Shown one piece after another: positions 33,996 through 45,649 of a stretch of DNA of 64,000 bases. Numbering within the stretch: the first letter of the stretch is position 1; each line of letters starts with the position of its first letter. The notes below the pieces were generated by a model. It was not told the origin of the DNA and ran no database searches. It saw nothing but the letters and a program-made list of their open reading frames with translations. The position numbers and the translations under genes were made by a program. The DNA comes from Pegoplata infirma (Eukaryota > Arthropoda > Insecta > Diptera > Anthomyiidae): positions 240,472,023 through 240,536,022 of the forward strand of contig OY992536.1 of the NCBI GenBank assembly GCA_963921195.1. The letters run 5' to 3'.

Positions 33996-35400
33996 ATTAT
34001 ACCCTCCACTCTAGTGATAGAGGGTATATATAAGTTTGTCATTCCGTATGTAACACATTGAAATATTGGTTTAGGACCCCATAAAGTACATATATTTATG
34101 ATCCTTGATCGATTTTAAGTCGATCTAGCTATGTCCGTCTGTCTGTCTGTCTGTCTGTCCGTCCGTCCGTCCGTCTGTCTGTCTGTCTGTCTGTTGAAAT
34201 CACGTTTTTGGCAATAATCCGGAACCGATTTAAATGCTTGGGGTACCAAAAGTTGCGTAATTCTCCTAGGCAGAAACTAATGTATTTTTTTTTTGAAATC
34301 GGTTAAGTATTTTAAAAGATATGAGTGAAAATGTAAAGGAACCTCAAAAATAATGGTCAATTTTACACAAAAAAATGCTATAACTTGACACCTGTTGAAT
34401 GAATGAGAACGAAACTTGGAATTTTATGTAATTTTATCATTCCTAACACTCACAAAAAATTTGGGCGGAATCGCACAATGGGGAGAGGCACCAGAAATTT
34501 AACCCAAAATTTTTAAATGATTTATCCTGGCTCATGGTAGACATATTCAAATATAATTTTAAATAGGTTCATATTTTATTGTTCTCAACGTTTTGCTAGT
34601 TATTTTGGTACCAATTATGGCAAAATCGGTTAAGGGGTTAAGAAGCTATGAGCAATTGAGATGAGTTTCAATATAAACCTCCATGATATGACGTGGCTGC
34701 GGGCCATTTTGTAGTTGTTGATGCTTATTTGGCTTGTTAGTGGTTATTTGTATCAATAGAAGTAAAAAATACGTAGTATGTGTCATACACGTGGTTGCTT
34801 TTATATAATTTTCATACATACTTATAAAATATTTTTTTTTTTTTTTTGTTTTTTAAATATTAACATTGCACTATGGTGTCGGTCATCGCTTTTCTTGACC
34901 AAAATTACAAAACTGGAAAAATTTCTGGTTTGAAATAGGTTTTGTGTTAAAAATTGTTATATTTTTTTTGTTTTCCATGTAGAGTATTAGGTCAATTCGA
35001 TTACCTTACTACAATCTACTAATTTTTACTCATTTTAATACAGCTGGAATTTTTCAATACAAAAAGTAATCAAGACTTTCCAGTTGTAGTAAAAAATAGT
35101 AAGAAATTTAGGTAATCGAATATACCTATTATAAGGAATTTTTTATATTTAAACTCAAAAAATAATTGAAAAAAATTTAAAAAATACGTTTTTTTTTTTT
35201 TTATTTTTATATAAATTTGTTTTTGAACGGTAAATAAGTGTATACAAAAACAAAATGTTTTCTGTTGTTTGTAAGTGTTTATGATTTTCTATAAAATCAA
35301 TTTTGGCCAAGAAAGGTCGTCTGCGTCTTGTGCATTGGTTAACATTGTGGAGGGTATTTAAAGATTCGGCACAGCCGAATATAGCTTTCTTACTTGTTTA
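33996..35400 (+). mobile_element. mini-me/DINE-1 element, long form
   Basis: Perfectly readable 5' palindrome TATACCCTCCACTCTAGTGA..GAGGGTATA (33999-34029). It continues with GTCATTCCGTATGTAACACA, GACCCCATAAAGTACATATA, then ATGTCCGTCTGTCTG starting 15 or so GTCY units (34133-34195). It ends with GAGGGTATTTAAAGATTCGG, hairpin ATTCGGCACAGCCGAAT and CTTTCTTACTTGTTTA. The interior (about 1.1 kb) is longer than in 3336-4037 and shares little with it. No helicase ORF. Confidence 0.88.
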
Positions 35401-35424
35401 TTTTTCATTTTCCTTTTTCCCTCT

Positions 35425-35461
35425 TCTTTTCTTCCCTTTTTTCTTTCTTTCTTTCTTTTTT

Positions 35462-35552
<91 letters not shown>

Positions 35553-35620
35553 ATCTTTCTTTCTTTCTTTCTTTCCTTTCTTTTTTTTTTTCTTTTTTTC
35601 CTTTTTTTTTCTTTTTTTTA
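35425..35620 (+). repeat. (TTTC)n microsatellite
   Basis: About 35 uninterrupted or nearly uninterrupted CTTT units (35440-35580), with impure T-rich edges. It begins immediately after the mini-me 3' end. S/F/L-rich and K/E/R-rich ORFs here are readings of the repeat. Confidence 0.95.
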
Positions 35621-36540
35621 ATGTAGGACACAGGGGCAATCCATGGTAATGAATAGCGGATGAGTTTAGTGTGTGGTTGGATCATTGGTTTTGGTCTGCA
35701 TTTTGTTACTCCTCTAATAACATGTTTCTTGATATTACTGTGAATTTTTTTATACATTTAAATTTGCATATGTTTGTTGTGTATTTATATGCATATGTGA
35801 GAGTATTTATATATATGTTTGTATATATTTATGTATGTGTGTATGTAATATATATTATTACATTTGTATTCATATGTGGTTGTTTATTATATTTGTTTAT
35901 ATATTTTTTTTGTCGTTTTCGTTTGTGTCTCACAGTTAATGTGTCCCCAATGATTGCCATTCTCTGTGTCACATTTTTTTTTTTTTGGGACAGACCTCCT
36001 GTTTTTGCTACCGCCAACCAACCACTTCTACTGTACTTTTTTGTTTTTCGTATTTCTGTCTGTCTGACATACATACGAATGTTTCATATGTTGGCAATCA
36101 AATATGTATGTCTGTATGTAATTTGTTTTTTTAATATGTGTTGGTATGCAGATAAATCAATTTAGTTTAATTTTTATTTTATTTCTTTAGAGCATTATTA
36201 TGCCAACACATACACGTACATAATTTTTAATATATTTTTTTTATGTGTTAGGGTTTGTAAAAAAAAGCAAATAAAATAAATAAATTACATTTAAGGGAAG
36301 AATATTAAATATTCGGATTTTATTAATGTCTTTCAAAAAATTTATATTCACTTTTCACAGGTTGAATGTGTTTTAAGTATGTATGTATTTAGTTAATAAG
36401 TCACTTAAAGTTACATTAACAATTATAAAAATTATACGAAATTTTATAAAATAAACTTAATTCAATTGTAAACCTGAATCACGGTGGGCTCTTTATGATT
36501 TAAAAAAAATATCGATTTCTTCCAATTTGAAAAGCAATTG
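35621..36540. other. Unassigned, possibly low-copy sequence
   Basis: Contains TGTATGTGTATGT-type imperfect dinucleotide runs (35750-35880). A 164-residue open stretch at 35671-36165 is rich in F, Y, V and C, as expected from T-rich DNA; I do not regard it as a gene. Confidence 0.4.
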
Positions 36541-36559
36541 TGTTTCTAGGAGACGTAAG

Positions 36560-36615
36560 AATGAGCCCAAAAACAAAAAAAGTACTAGGCGCTTTTTTTT
36601 GGCGGCCAAAAGAAG
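36560..36615. repeat. Short dispersed repeat (AAAGTACTAGGCGCTTTTTT)
   Basis: Shares GAGCCCAAAAACAAAAA, AGTACTAGGCGC and TTTTTTTTGGCGG with 19150-19215. Confidence 0.6.
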
Positions 36616-36785
36616 ATTTAGAGCCAAAAAAAAATAAATATTAAAAATTTCTTACAAATTTTATTTCGCTTTAATTATATTTTCTTTTTGTTTGATGTAC
36701 AATCCCTAACCACGTCAAGAGGATTTATAAAAATTACAATACTCAACACGGTTTTTGCACAGACATTTTGAAAACATTTTCTTTG

Positions 36786-37312
36786 GTATTTTGGCCTCCT
36801 AAACACGAATCTGTCATCAGAAAAGTTGTATCAAATTGCCTTTTCGAGATATAATTTTTTTATTTTTTTTGGACCAAGCGCTTAAAACAGACAATTTTTT
36901 AATATTGGAAAAGCATATGTTAAGGATCCTTATATTTTTTTTTTATTTGAATTCCCAATAAAATTTCCTAACTTTTGCAAGAAATCCGAACTCGATACGA
37001 TCAAGGATACCATCAGGACATTATATGGAAGTTTAAAATGCCCTTTTTTTGATTATGTATATAACTATCCAAATTTGGCAAGAAATTTCCCGTTTAATGC
37101 TAATATGTAAAGAAGGCACTCCAATAAAGAGAACGTGGGGTTAAAATCTAAGATCCGTTGAGTATATCCAGAAATATTTACAAAAGTAGCCAACTTTGTT
37201 GGTTTCGATGGCTTAATCCGTAAAAAATTAAAATGCCTATATCTCGAGAAGATGATTCAATAAAACTTTTCTGGTGACAGATTCATTTTTCGGAGGCCAA
37301 AAGTGTTTTATT
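36786..37312. repeat. Imperfect inverted repeat (old foldback)
   Basis: TTTTGGCCTCCTAAACACGA and ATCTGTCATCAGAAAAGTTG near 36795 are mirrored by CTTTTCTGGTGACAGATTC and TTCGGAGGCCAAAAGTG near 37275-37310. Clear termini and TSD are not seen. Confidence 0.6.
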
Positions 37313-37315
37313 TTT

Positions 37316-37346
37316 TATACCCTCCACTCTAGTGATAGAGGGTATA
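37316..37346 (+). mobile_element. mini-me 5' palindromic end
   Basis: TATACCCTCCACTCTAGTGA followed by TAGAGGGTATA, the exact 5' terminus of mini-me, cut off at the TA where foldback A (37347) is inserted. Confidence 0.8.
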
Positions 37347-38430
37347 TGAGGCATTCCACACCAAATGTCCAGCAAAAAAAACATGTGTACCGTAAACTTC
37401 TGAATAGGTTTTATGGATAGCCCTATATGGAACTTAGAAAATTGCGTTTTAGGTTTTTAAATTTTTAAAAAACTGGGTTTCTGAATAGGTTTTTTGGATA
37501 GCCCTATATAGAACTAAGAAAATTGCGTTTTTGGTTTTTCAAATTTTCAAAAACTGGGCTTAGGAGGCGTGGTCAAATATTGGAAAAATGGTATAATTTG
37601 TGGCGAGTTGCCTTGATTAAATATTTATCACATTGAAACGGAATGCACAACAATCTCAAAATTTTACATTCTTATATAGTTTTGTATAGGTTGTCGATTA
37701 ATTTTTTTTTTTTTGGAAAATTTTCAGAAATTTCTGAAATTTTCCATTTTTTAGAAAAGTCAATTTATCAAAAATCCGGCCATTTTTTTTTTTAAGTTTA
37801 GATGTTTGTCCATCCACACACAAAAAAATCAGAAACACGTTCTTCGTTTTTTTTTTTTCGAGAAAATCGCATTTGAATTTTAAAATTCATAACAATTTTG
37901 TAATTTGCTTGTTTTTGAACGTTGCGAATGAGTAATATTAATTGAATAAATATTTCTCATACGCTCTGTTGAAACAAGAAAATACAAGGAAATTAAAAAA
38001 TTGTTATGAAATTTAAAATTCAAATACGATTTTCTTGAAAAAAACGACGAACGTGTTTCTGAGTTTTTTGTGTGGATGGACAAACATCTTAAATTTAAAA
38101 AAATAATTAAAAAAAATAAAAGTGGCCGGATTTTTAATAAATTGACTTTTCTAAAAAATGGAAATTTCAGAACGGGTTCTGAAAATTTTCAAAAAAAAAA
38201 TTTTAATCGATAGCCCAAACAAAACTATATAAGAATGTAAATTTTTTAAATTGTGGTGCATTCCGTTTTAATGTGATAAATATTTAATCAAGGCAACTCG
38301 CCACAAATTTGACCATTTTTCCCATATTTGACCACGCCTCCTAAGCCCAGTTTTTGAAAATTTGAAAAACCTAAAACGCAATTTTCTTAGTTCCATATAG
38401 GGCTATCCAAACAACCTATTCAGAAATTTA
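37347..38430. mobile_element. Foldback element, group A, copy 3 (right end lost)
   Basis: Left end TGAGGCATTCCACACCAAAT; arms otherwise as in 160-1242. A local duplication of about 100 bp near the left end repeats TTTCTGAATAGGTT..TTTTGGATAGCCC (around 37400 and 37480). The right arm stops at CTATTCAGAAATTTA, lacking the terminal 40 or so bases. Confidence 0.82.
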
Positions 38431-38600
38431 ACACTTTTGCTCAGAACTTTGAATTACTTAAAAAGTTATCGTGTCTTCAACAGACAGACATCACTAGATC
38501 GTCTTAAAATCGATCGGGGATCATAAATATAAATTCTTAGTGGGATCCTAGACAAATATTTCGAGGTGTTACAAACGGAATGACAAACTTGTATATGAGC
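38431..38600 (-). mobile_element. mini-me fragment (5' half)
   Basis: On the minus strand: CTCATATACAAGTTTGTCATTCC, TAACACCTCGAAATATTTGT, ACTAAGAATTTATATTTATGATCC and GATGTCTGTCTGTTGAAGAC. It is the opposite orientation to the 5' end at 37316, so this is not the simple continuation of that copy; rearrangement is likely. Confidence 0.72.
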
Positions 38601-38691
38601 AAATACATGGACTATTTTAGTGACGGATCACTGTGCTAGTTAATTTTTAGTTATTTAATAGAGCTTCTTAAATGATTAAACACCATATTTA

Positions 38692-39379
38692 TTATACCCT
38701 CCAACCACAGTATGGGGGTATACTCACTTTGTCATTCCGTGTGTAACACATCGAAATATCGGTCGGGGACCCCACAAAGTATATATATATTCTATTGATC
38801 CATGATAGAATCTAAGACATTCTAGCGATGTCCGTCCGTCCGTCCGTCCGTCTGTAGAAATAACGATTCAGTCCAAACCAAAAGAGTTAGACCCCTGAAA
38901 TTGGACAAGAATATCTCTTATGTTACTGGTAAGGTTAAGTTCGAAGATGGACAAAATCGGACCAGGGGGAAAAAAGTTCCCCCTTGAAGAACTAAAACGA
39001 CCCCTGAAAAATACGATATTTTTACGAGTATTTTTTAATTTTTGCTCACCAAATGTAACATTTGTGTGCCATATTATGTTCATAGACCTGCGCTTGGACC
39101 AAGGGGGTTAGAAAATTCGATTTTTTTTAGGCCGCCCCCTTTGGGGGCGTGGTTATAGAAATTAATTAAAAATAACGATAAAAATGTATTATTTAAGCGT
39201 AAATATCATAAACAAACAATTTGTAAACATATATAGCGGGGGTACAGGTGTCCCCCGCTAACTTCGCCGACCCCCCCCCCCCCAAAAAATTAGACGCCCC
39301 TGCGATTTTTTTTTATTTTAAACGAGTTGGAGGGTATAAAAGATTCGGCACAGCCGAATTTAACACTCTCACTTGTTTT
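38692..39379 (+). mobile_element. mini-me/DINE-1 element, full length
   Basis: TATACCCTCCAACCACAGTA opens the element. It continues with GTCATTCCGTGTGTAACACA, GGGGACCCCACAAAGTATAT, a short GTCY run (38829-38857) and AAATCGGACCAGGGGGAAAA. A GCCCCCTTTGGGGGCGTGG block and a poly-C run near 39270 follow. It ends GGAGGGTATAAAAGATTCGG, CACAGCCGAATTTAACACTC and TCACTTGTT. Same subfamily as 3336-4037. Confidence 0.9.
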
Positions 39380-39991
39380 TTTATTAATACTTTGGAATTT
39401 ATTGGCGTTTAAAAAAGCGCTTTTTGACAATATGTATTTTTAGATAGTATTTTTACCATTTTTGTACTTGGAAACCGTAAGTCGTATGAAAAAACATTTA
39501 AAAACATTGTTGTAGATAAAGGTATAAAGATTTAAAATTAAAAAAAAAAAAAAATAAAAATAATAAAATTTCTACAAAAAGTTTTGTCCTTTTTTACTAC
39601 GAAGGATTTCAAAAAACAAAATTTATCTTTTAACGCTGTTAAGATTTCAGTGAGTCGTTTTTTGTATTGTTGAGCAATAAATAAAAAAAAAAAATTTTAG
39701 ACTTAAATACAAAATTTTGGTTTTTGAAATCCATGATGTCCTTGCCTTTAAAAAACTACTTTCCAATTTTGTTTTCAAAAATTTTTGTTGAAATTGGTTT
39801 GAAAATATTTTTTTGTTTCTGAATTTTAAACTTGCATAATTTTGTCAACAAAATTGTCGCAGAAAGTTCTTTCTTACAATTAACAGTTTTCGAGTAAAAA
39901 ACACAAATATTAATATTAAGAACAAGACGTATGAGCAATAAAATATCAATAATAAATATTAAGTATACGCTAGGAGATTTTGAATAATAAC
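39380..39991. other. Unassigned, with weak dispersed repeat
   Basis: 39470-39690 shares blocks with 24390-24600 (ACGCTGTTAAGATTTCAG, GTTGAGCAATAAATAA). The rest is unassigned AT-rich DNA. Confidence 0.4.
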
Positions 39992-40590
39992 ACTACACCA
40001 TTTACAGATGTAATTCGAAAAATATCAATTGTAATTCGAAGATTCTATTTGTAATTCGAAGATTCCATTTGTAATTCGAAAAAGATCAATTGTAATTCGA
40101 AAAAGATCAATTGTAATTCGAAAAAGATCAATTGTTATTCGAAAAAGATCAATTGTAATTCGTAAAAGATCAATTGTAATTCGTAAAAGATCAATTGTAA
40201 TTCGAAGATTCCAATTGTAATTCGAAAAATATCAATGGAAATACAGTTGATATTATTCGAATTACAATTGGAATCTTCGAATTACAATTGATCTTTTACG
40301 AATTACAGTTGATCTTTTACGAATTACAATTGATCTTTTTCGAATTACAATTGATCTTTTTCGAATTACAATTGATCTTTTTCGAATTACAACTGATCTT
40401 TTTCGAATTACAATTGGAATCTTCGAATTACAAATGGAATCTTCGAATTACAATTGGAGCATTCGAATTACAAATGGAATCTTCGAATTACAAATGGAAT
40501 CTTCGAATTACAAATGAAATCTTCGAATTACAAATAGAATCTTCGAATTACAATTGATCTTTTTCGAATTACATCTGTAAATGGTGTAGT
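39992..40590. mobile_element. Palindromic element built of inverted 20-21-bp tandem arrays
   Basis: TIR ACTACACCATTTACAGATGT at the left, inverted at the right (ACATCTGTAAATGGTGTAGT). The left arm is a run of AGATCAATTGTAATTCGAAA units; the right arm is the reverse, GAATTACAATTGATCTTTTT, with a variant GAATTACAAATGGAATCTTC. The arms meet near 40245. ORFs inside show the period. A TSD could not be settled. Confidence 0.85.
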
Positions 40591-40604
40591 TGATAAATCA
40601 ATAA

Positions 40605-40830
40605 AAAAAATTGCGTTCCACGAAATTTTGCATTGATTTTTGATGTAAAATTATACGCTGAATCCGAAAATGAAGACTAAAAGCTTTATATAAAATTTTT
40701 TGAGATATTGCTAAATTTTTAAATTTTCAACTTTTTAAAAAAGTAGTTTTACTTCAGTGAAAATATCTCCAAAACAAATCGGTGGATCTATTTTTTTTTA
40801 GTTTTAGATTAATAGTAAATTAACTTTTTT
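40605..40830 (-). repeat. Dispersed family R, diverged copy
   Basis: GCGTTCCACGAAATTTTGCA, TTATACGCTGAATCCGAAAA, AGATATTGCTAA and GTAGTTTTACTTCAGTGAAA mirror 5262-5460. Confidence 0.6.
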
Positions 40831-41129
40831 TCAATTCCAGATACAACACTTTTAATCTGATTAACGCCATATTTTTTTTAAAGAGCAACACTCAGGCAAT
40901 ACTGACTATCAATTACTAATGTAACCGTAATGCTTCTTTAGGAAAGGGGAAACAAAAGATGTGAAAGATAGAAGGGCTTCGTAATTGCCCGTGTTGTTAT
41001 TTTTTAGAACAGTTGTTGCATCGCCAGCTAAGGTTGCATATATTCATACAAGGAACAACTTTTAATAATTTATATAGCAGGCCCTTCTTTATATGCTGCC
41101 AACAATCATAGTGGCAGTCTTCATCTGTT

Positions 41130-42235
41130 TTTTGAAATTTAGAAAAGCCCAATTTAAATTCAGAGAATCACAATTGAAAATCAGAAAATCACAATTGAAA
41201 TTCAGAAAAGCCCAATTGAAATTCAGAAAAGCACAATTGAAATTCAGAAAAGCACAATTGAAATTCAGAAAAGCTCAATTGAAATTCAGAAAAGTCCAAT
41301 TGAAATTAAGAAAATCACAATTGAAATTCAGAAAAGCCCAATTGAAATTTCAATTGATTGATTTTCAATTGTGCTTTTCTGAATTTTAATTATGATTTTC
41401 TGAATTTCAATTGTGCTTTTCTGAATTTCAATTGGTCTTTACTGAATTTCAATTGTGATTTTCTGAATTTCAATTGTGATTTTCTGAATTTCAATTGGGT
41501 TTTTCTGAATTTTAATTACGATTTCTGAATTTCAATTGTGCTTTTCTGAATTTCAATTGGGCTTTTCTGAATTTCAATTGTGCTTATCTGAATTTCAATT
41601 GTGCTTTTCTGAATTTCAATTGGGGTTTTCTGAATTTCAATTGTGATTTTCTGAATTTCAATTGTGATTTTCTGAATTTCAATTGGGCTTTTCTGAATTT
41701 CAATTACGATTTCTGAATTTCAATTGGGCTTTTCTGAATTTCAATAACGATTTCTGAATCTCAATTATGCTTTTCTGAATTTCAATTGGGCTTTTCTGAA
41801 TTAAAATTGTGCTTTTCTGAATTTCAATTGTGCTTTTCTGAATTTCAATTGGGTTTTTCTGAATCTCAAATGGGCATTTCTCAATTTCAATTACGATTTC
41901 TGAATTTCAATTGTGCTCTTCTAAATTTCAATTGGGCTTTTCTGAATTTGAATTGTGCTTTTCTGAATTTCAATTTGTCTTTTCTGAATTTCAATTAGGC
42001 TTTTCTGAATTTCAATTGTGATTTCTGAATTTCAATTGGGCTTTTCTAAATTTCAATTGTGATTTCTGAATTTCAATTGGGCTTTTCTGAATTTCAATTG
42101 TGATTTCTGAATTTCAATTGATCTTTTCTGAATTTCAATTATGATTTCTGAATTTCAATTGTGCTTTTCTGAATTTCAATTGGGATTTCTGAACCACGAT
42201 TGATCTTTTCTGAATTTCAATTGATAGTATAGTGT
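41130..42235. repeat. Inverted 21-bp tandem arrays (GAATTTCAATTG..CTTTTCT)
   Basis: 41140-41350 holds about ten units of AGAAAAGCACAATTGAAATTC. From 41357 to about 42230 the reverse unit GAATTTCAATTGTGCTTTTCT repeats some 40 times with variants (GGGCTTTTC, GATTTC). The switch at 41350-41360 is a sharp inversion point. The unit is related to that of 39992-40590 through GAATTnCAATTGnnCTTTT. No clear TIR/TSD outside. Confidence 0.9.
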
Positions 42236-44978
42236 AGTATAGGGTCCGGTGTTTTTTAGGAACTCAGGATATATTCCATCCTGACCTTCAGCGGTGTTTA
42301 CCTTCAAAACTCTTAGGACATCATTAACTTCGGACACCTGAAATGGACAAGAGAACTGGGAGTTCGGGACAGCATTTGAGTTTTTTTTTTTTTTTTTGAA
42401 ATTGTTGTTTTTTAACAGCGAATGTCTTAAAAACGGTACATAAAAAAAACCTTGTCAAAGTACTAGAAAAAGTCTCGTAATCCCATTTTACCAATATTTG
42501 ACAGTTTTCCTCGTTTTTTAACAAATAATTTTCGATCGAAATACACATTTTTTTTTTGTAATTTTACAGTTTTTCTTGTAATTTTACCAATTTCCAAAAT
42601 TTTTTACAAAAAAAATCTAGTAAATTTACGAGAATTTCTTGTAAATTGTATTTCGCCAAAAAAGTTGTAAATTTACAGTTTTATTGGTAAAACTCTTGTA
42701 AAATTACAAAAAAGCTCGTAATTTTTACTAGGAATTATCGTAAAATAGGAGTTAGCATAAAATCTAGTAAAATCACGAAACCTGCTTGTTTTATGGCGTC
42801 AAAAAAGTTGTAAATTTAAAAGAATCAGTTGGTTATTCCACTGGTAGGTATTTGTTGTCGAACAGTGTTATTATTTATCAAATAACTCGAAAATAGGTTC
42901 AGCTAGGATTTTCGTGTTTACGATTTTTAAAGTTAAAAATAAAAAGAAATGTAATGTCATTAGCCGTTTTTTCACCATTTTAACACAACCTAAGCTTGCT
43001 TGAAGAGGGGCGTAATCTGTAACATGATCTACAGAAGTGGTTCTAAAAAAATGGATCTTAAGTTTTAAAAAAAAAAAAAACTCCTCCCATCAAACTCAAA
43101 AGCATTTTTTTAACTGAATGTCAGGCTTGGTTAATTCAAATATATTAAAATGTACATTTGTGTATTTCTAATTTAATTTCTTTACAATTGAATAAATATG
43201 CAGATTTAGAGGTGAATAAATTTGTTTATATTTTTTGTGCAGGTGTTGGAAAAAAATGGAAATTTTTTTTTTAAATATCTATGTTTAATATTATTTAATA
43301 AAAAAATACATACAACAACAAGAATAAAAACGTAAAAAATTTTAACAAATCGTTTATTGACATTTGTTGACACATGCAACAAACTCTGTTGTATTTTTTT
43401 TGGTATCAAAAATCGAAAAAAAGAGCAAAAAAAAAAATCACAAGTCAAGTGAAAACTAGTCAAAATGTTGAAAAAAAATGTATAACAAACATCCTCATTG
43501 TCTATCAACACATCACGTCATTGCGTCATCTATCATGATGTACGATTGAAAATTGGAAGAAATGATTGTATAGTATATAATAGAATTTCGTTAAATTCAT
43601 ATAAACAATAACAACAAAAATCAGTTTAAATCCATGTTTTAAGAAAATGTTAAAAGACAGACAAAGAATGGAATGAAATAGAAAAAAAAAATTGGAATCC
43701 TTAAGACATTCTTCTTTTTTATATTTTTTTTTGTTGCGTAGACATATAGAAGTATAATATTATTTGATGACAACTTCCTAATCTACTTTCTTATATTTTT
43801 CTTAACAGAAGGATACTCATTTTTTATATTGTTGAAAGAGATGAATAGCAAAAACAAAATGTAAAGAATTGAAATTCAATGAATTGGAAAATGTTGTTTT
43901 GCTATTATTTTTTATTTTTTGTTTATTATATTAGACATCTGCACATGTACACACACTTATAAATTCGTGTATCACTAAAATTCACTGTAGAGTGACATTT
44001 TTTCTTCAACTTTTGATTTTTCTTAGTGTAAAGGCTGAATTATATTTTCCTAGTCATAAAACTTATGTGGATAAAATTTTAGGCCAATCGGCCAAAAAAA
44101 ATATTATTCCTAACTGTCACATCTTTATCGTGTTCTCAAATATTTATCGCGTTCTCAAGTGTATCAAAAAAGAGAAAAAATGTTTTTTCAAATTTTATTT
44201 ATTATCACAAAAAATTACTTTTATCGAATATTCACAAAATTGCAAAATTTTGTGAATATGTATCATTAAAAGCAGCATTTCAACTCAATAGCATTGTTTT
44301 GCATTAATTTGGATTAGGATTTACCATGCAATATGTGGACTTAATAAATATTATTATTTTTACGGATTAGCAAATCTTTGACTCTCCCTGTTGTGGAATG
44401 TATTTTATACAGAACTATTAATTTAAGTAGAAGAGTTTAGCGATCCAGCGATCAACAAAATTCGACAAAAGACATTATTCGTGACACCCTGATGCAAAGC
44501 ATCTCATTTATTAATTTTTATCCGAATAAACACGAATGTTAAACAATTTTTAAAATCGATATATCAAATTTGAGAAAAATTTTCGGACAGGAAAAAAAAT
44601 ATTTAAAATAATCTAAAAATTGCATGCCATTGACTCTTCCATAGATCTTGAGACGAACTTTCATTCAAACTAAATTTGTGTTCAACCGATAATTTTGACC
44701 CGTGGCCACCTTTGATCCAAATTTGAGATTTTTGGAAAACTTTTGAAAAATTCAAAACTTTGATTGGTGGTCTCCATGGATTTATATGAACTAATTTGGC
44801 TTAATTAAGTATTAAGATTATCGCAAGGGTCAACGAAAACAAATTTTAGTTTATTTAAATTTTCCTTGAACTTGGCGAAACCCGCCAGATTCGGAAATTG
44901 TTTGATAAATAGTGCGTTGTTCCATGAACAAAACTCAAAAACAAGGATGTAGCCATAGAAATTAATGAAATTCAGATA
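42236..44978. other. Unassigned AT-rich sequence
   Basis: No element family is recognised. At 42545-42800, TTGTAAATTTAC/GTAAAATTAC words recur irregularly. No convincing ORF. This is the longest stretch lacking the window's repeat families and might be low-copy flanking or intronic DNA. Confidence 0.4.
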
Positions 44979-45109
44979 TGGAGCATTCCATTCCAAAATC
45001 ATTCAATTTTGGATTCGACACCCTTCCATTTCGCTCACTTTTTGACACGTTTAAGTACGTATTAAATAAACTTGCACACCAACAATCAGCCTTTTATTCT
45101 AAAATAGCA
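44979..45109. mobile_element. Relic of a foldback group C-like left arm
   Basis: TGGAGCATTCCATTCCAAAA follows a TA. Then come GATTCGACACCCTTCCATTT, GTTTAAGTACGTATTAAATA and CAGCCTTTTATTCTAAAATA, matching the left arm of 31051-33026. No right arm is present. Confidence 0.65.
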
Positions 45110-45297
45110 GGCCCGCCCGTAATATTAAATACCGTATTAAAGAAGGATCAGAATTAGAGTCCCCATTTCTAAAATTCTCCCCTGCTGAATCTTTATTTTA
45201 TTAAATTTTTATTGTTGAAGTCTTTCATAAAAGCTATTTAGAATAAACAATAAAATAAAAAACAGCCCCGTTTAGCCTGGAATCACACTAAAAATGC

Positions 45298-45530
45298 CTG
45301 CGAATTTTGTACTTGCCAAAGCAAAGTTTTTTTTAGAAAAAATAATGTTATATTACTTTATTATTATATGCAAAACGAATTGAAATATCAGTCGAGGACC
45401 CCATTAAAATATCAAAAGAGCTGTACATTTCGTAAGTGAGTGCAAAAATAAGTGCAAAAAAGTATTTTTACATTTTGGAGAGTATAAAAGATTCGACACC
45501 AAAGAATATAACACTCTCACTTGTTTTATG
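45298..45530 (+). mobile_element. Internally deleted mini-me derivative, 3' end, copy 2
   Basis: GCGAATTTTGTACTTGCCAA, GAAATATCAGTCGAGGACCC, AGAGCTGTACATTTCGTAAG, GATTCGACACCAAAGAATAT and CACTCTCACTTGTTTT correspond to 17318-17545. Lacks (GTCY)n. Confidence 0.65.
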
Positions 45531-45649
45531 TACATTTGATAAACAAATGGAAAAAGTTTATGCGAAAGGTAAAAAAGTAGTTTTGGTAAAAAAAATATTT
45601 ATTTCACGAAAAACTAAATTATGTTAAAAAAAATTTAATGAACCCAAAA

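Noticed and set aside
35303..35639. Long ORFs on both strands (S/F/L-rich and K/E/R-rich)
   Set aside because: They are readings of the (TTTC)n microsatellite and its edges.
35671..36165. 164-residue plus-strand ORF that could be read as a membrane protein
   Set aside because: Hydrophobicity comes from T-rich codons over a TGTATGT-type low-complexity stretch; no motif or initiation context.
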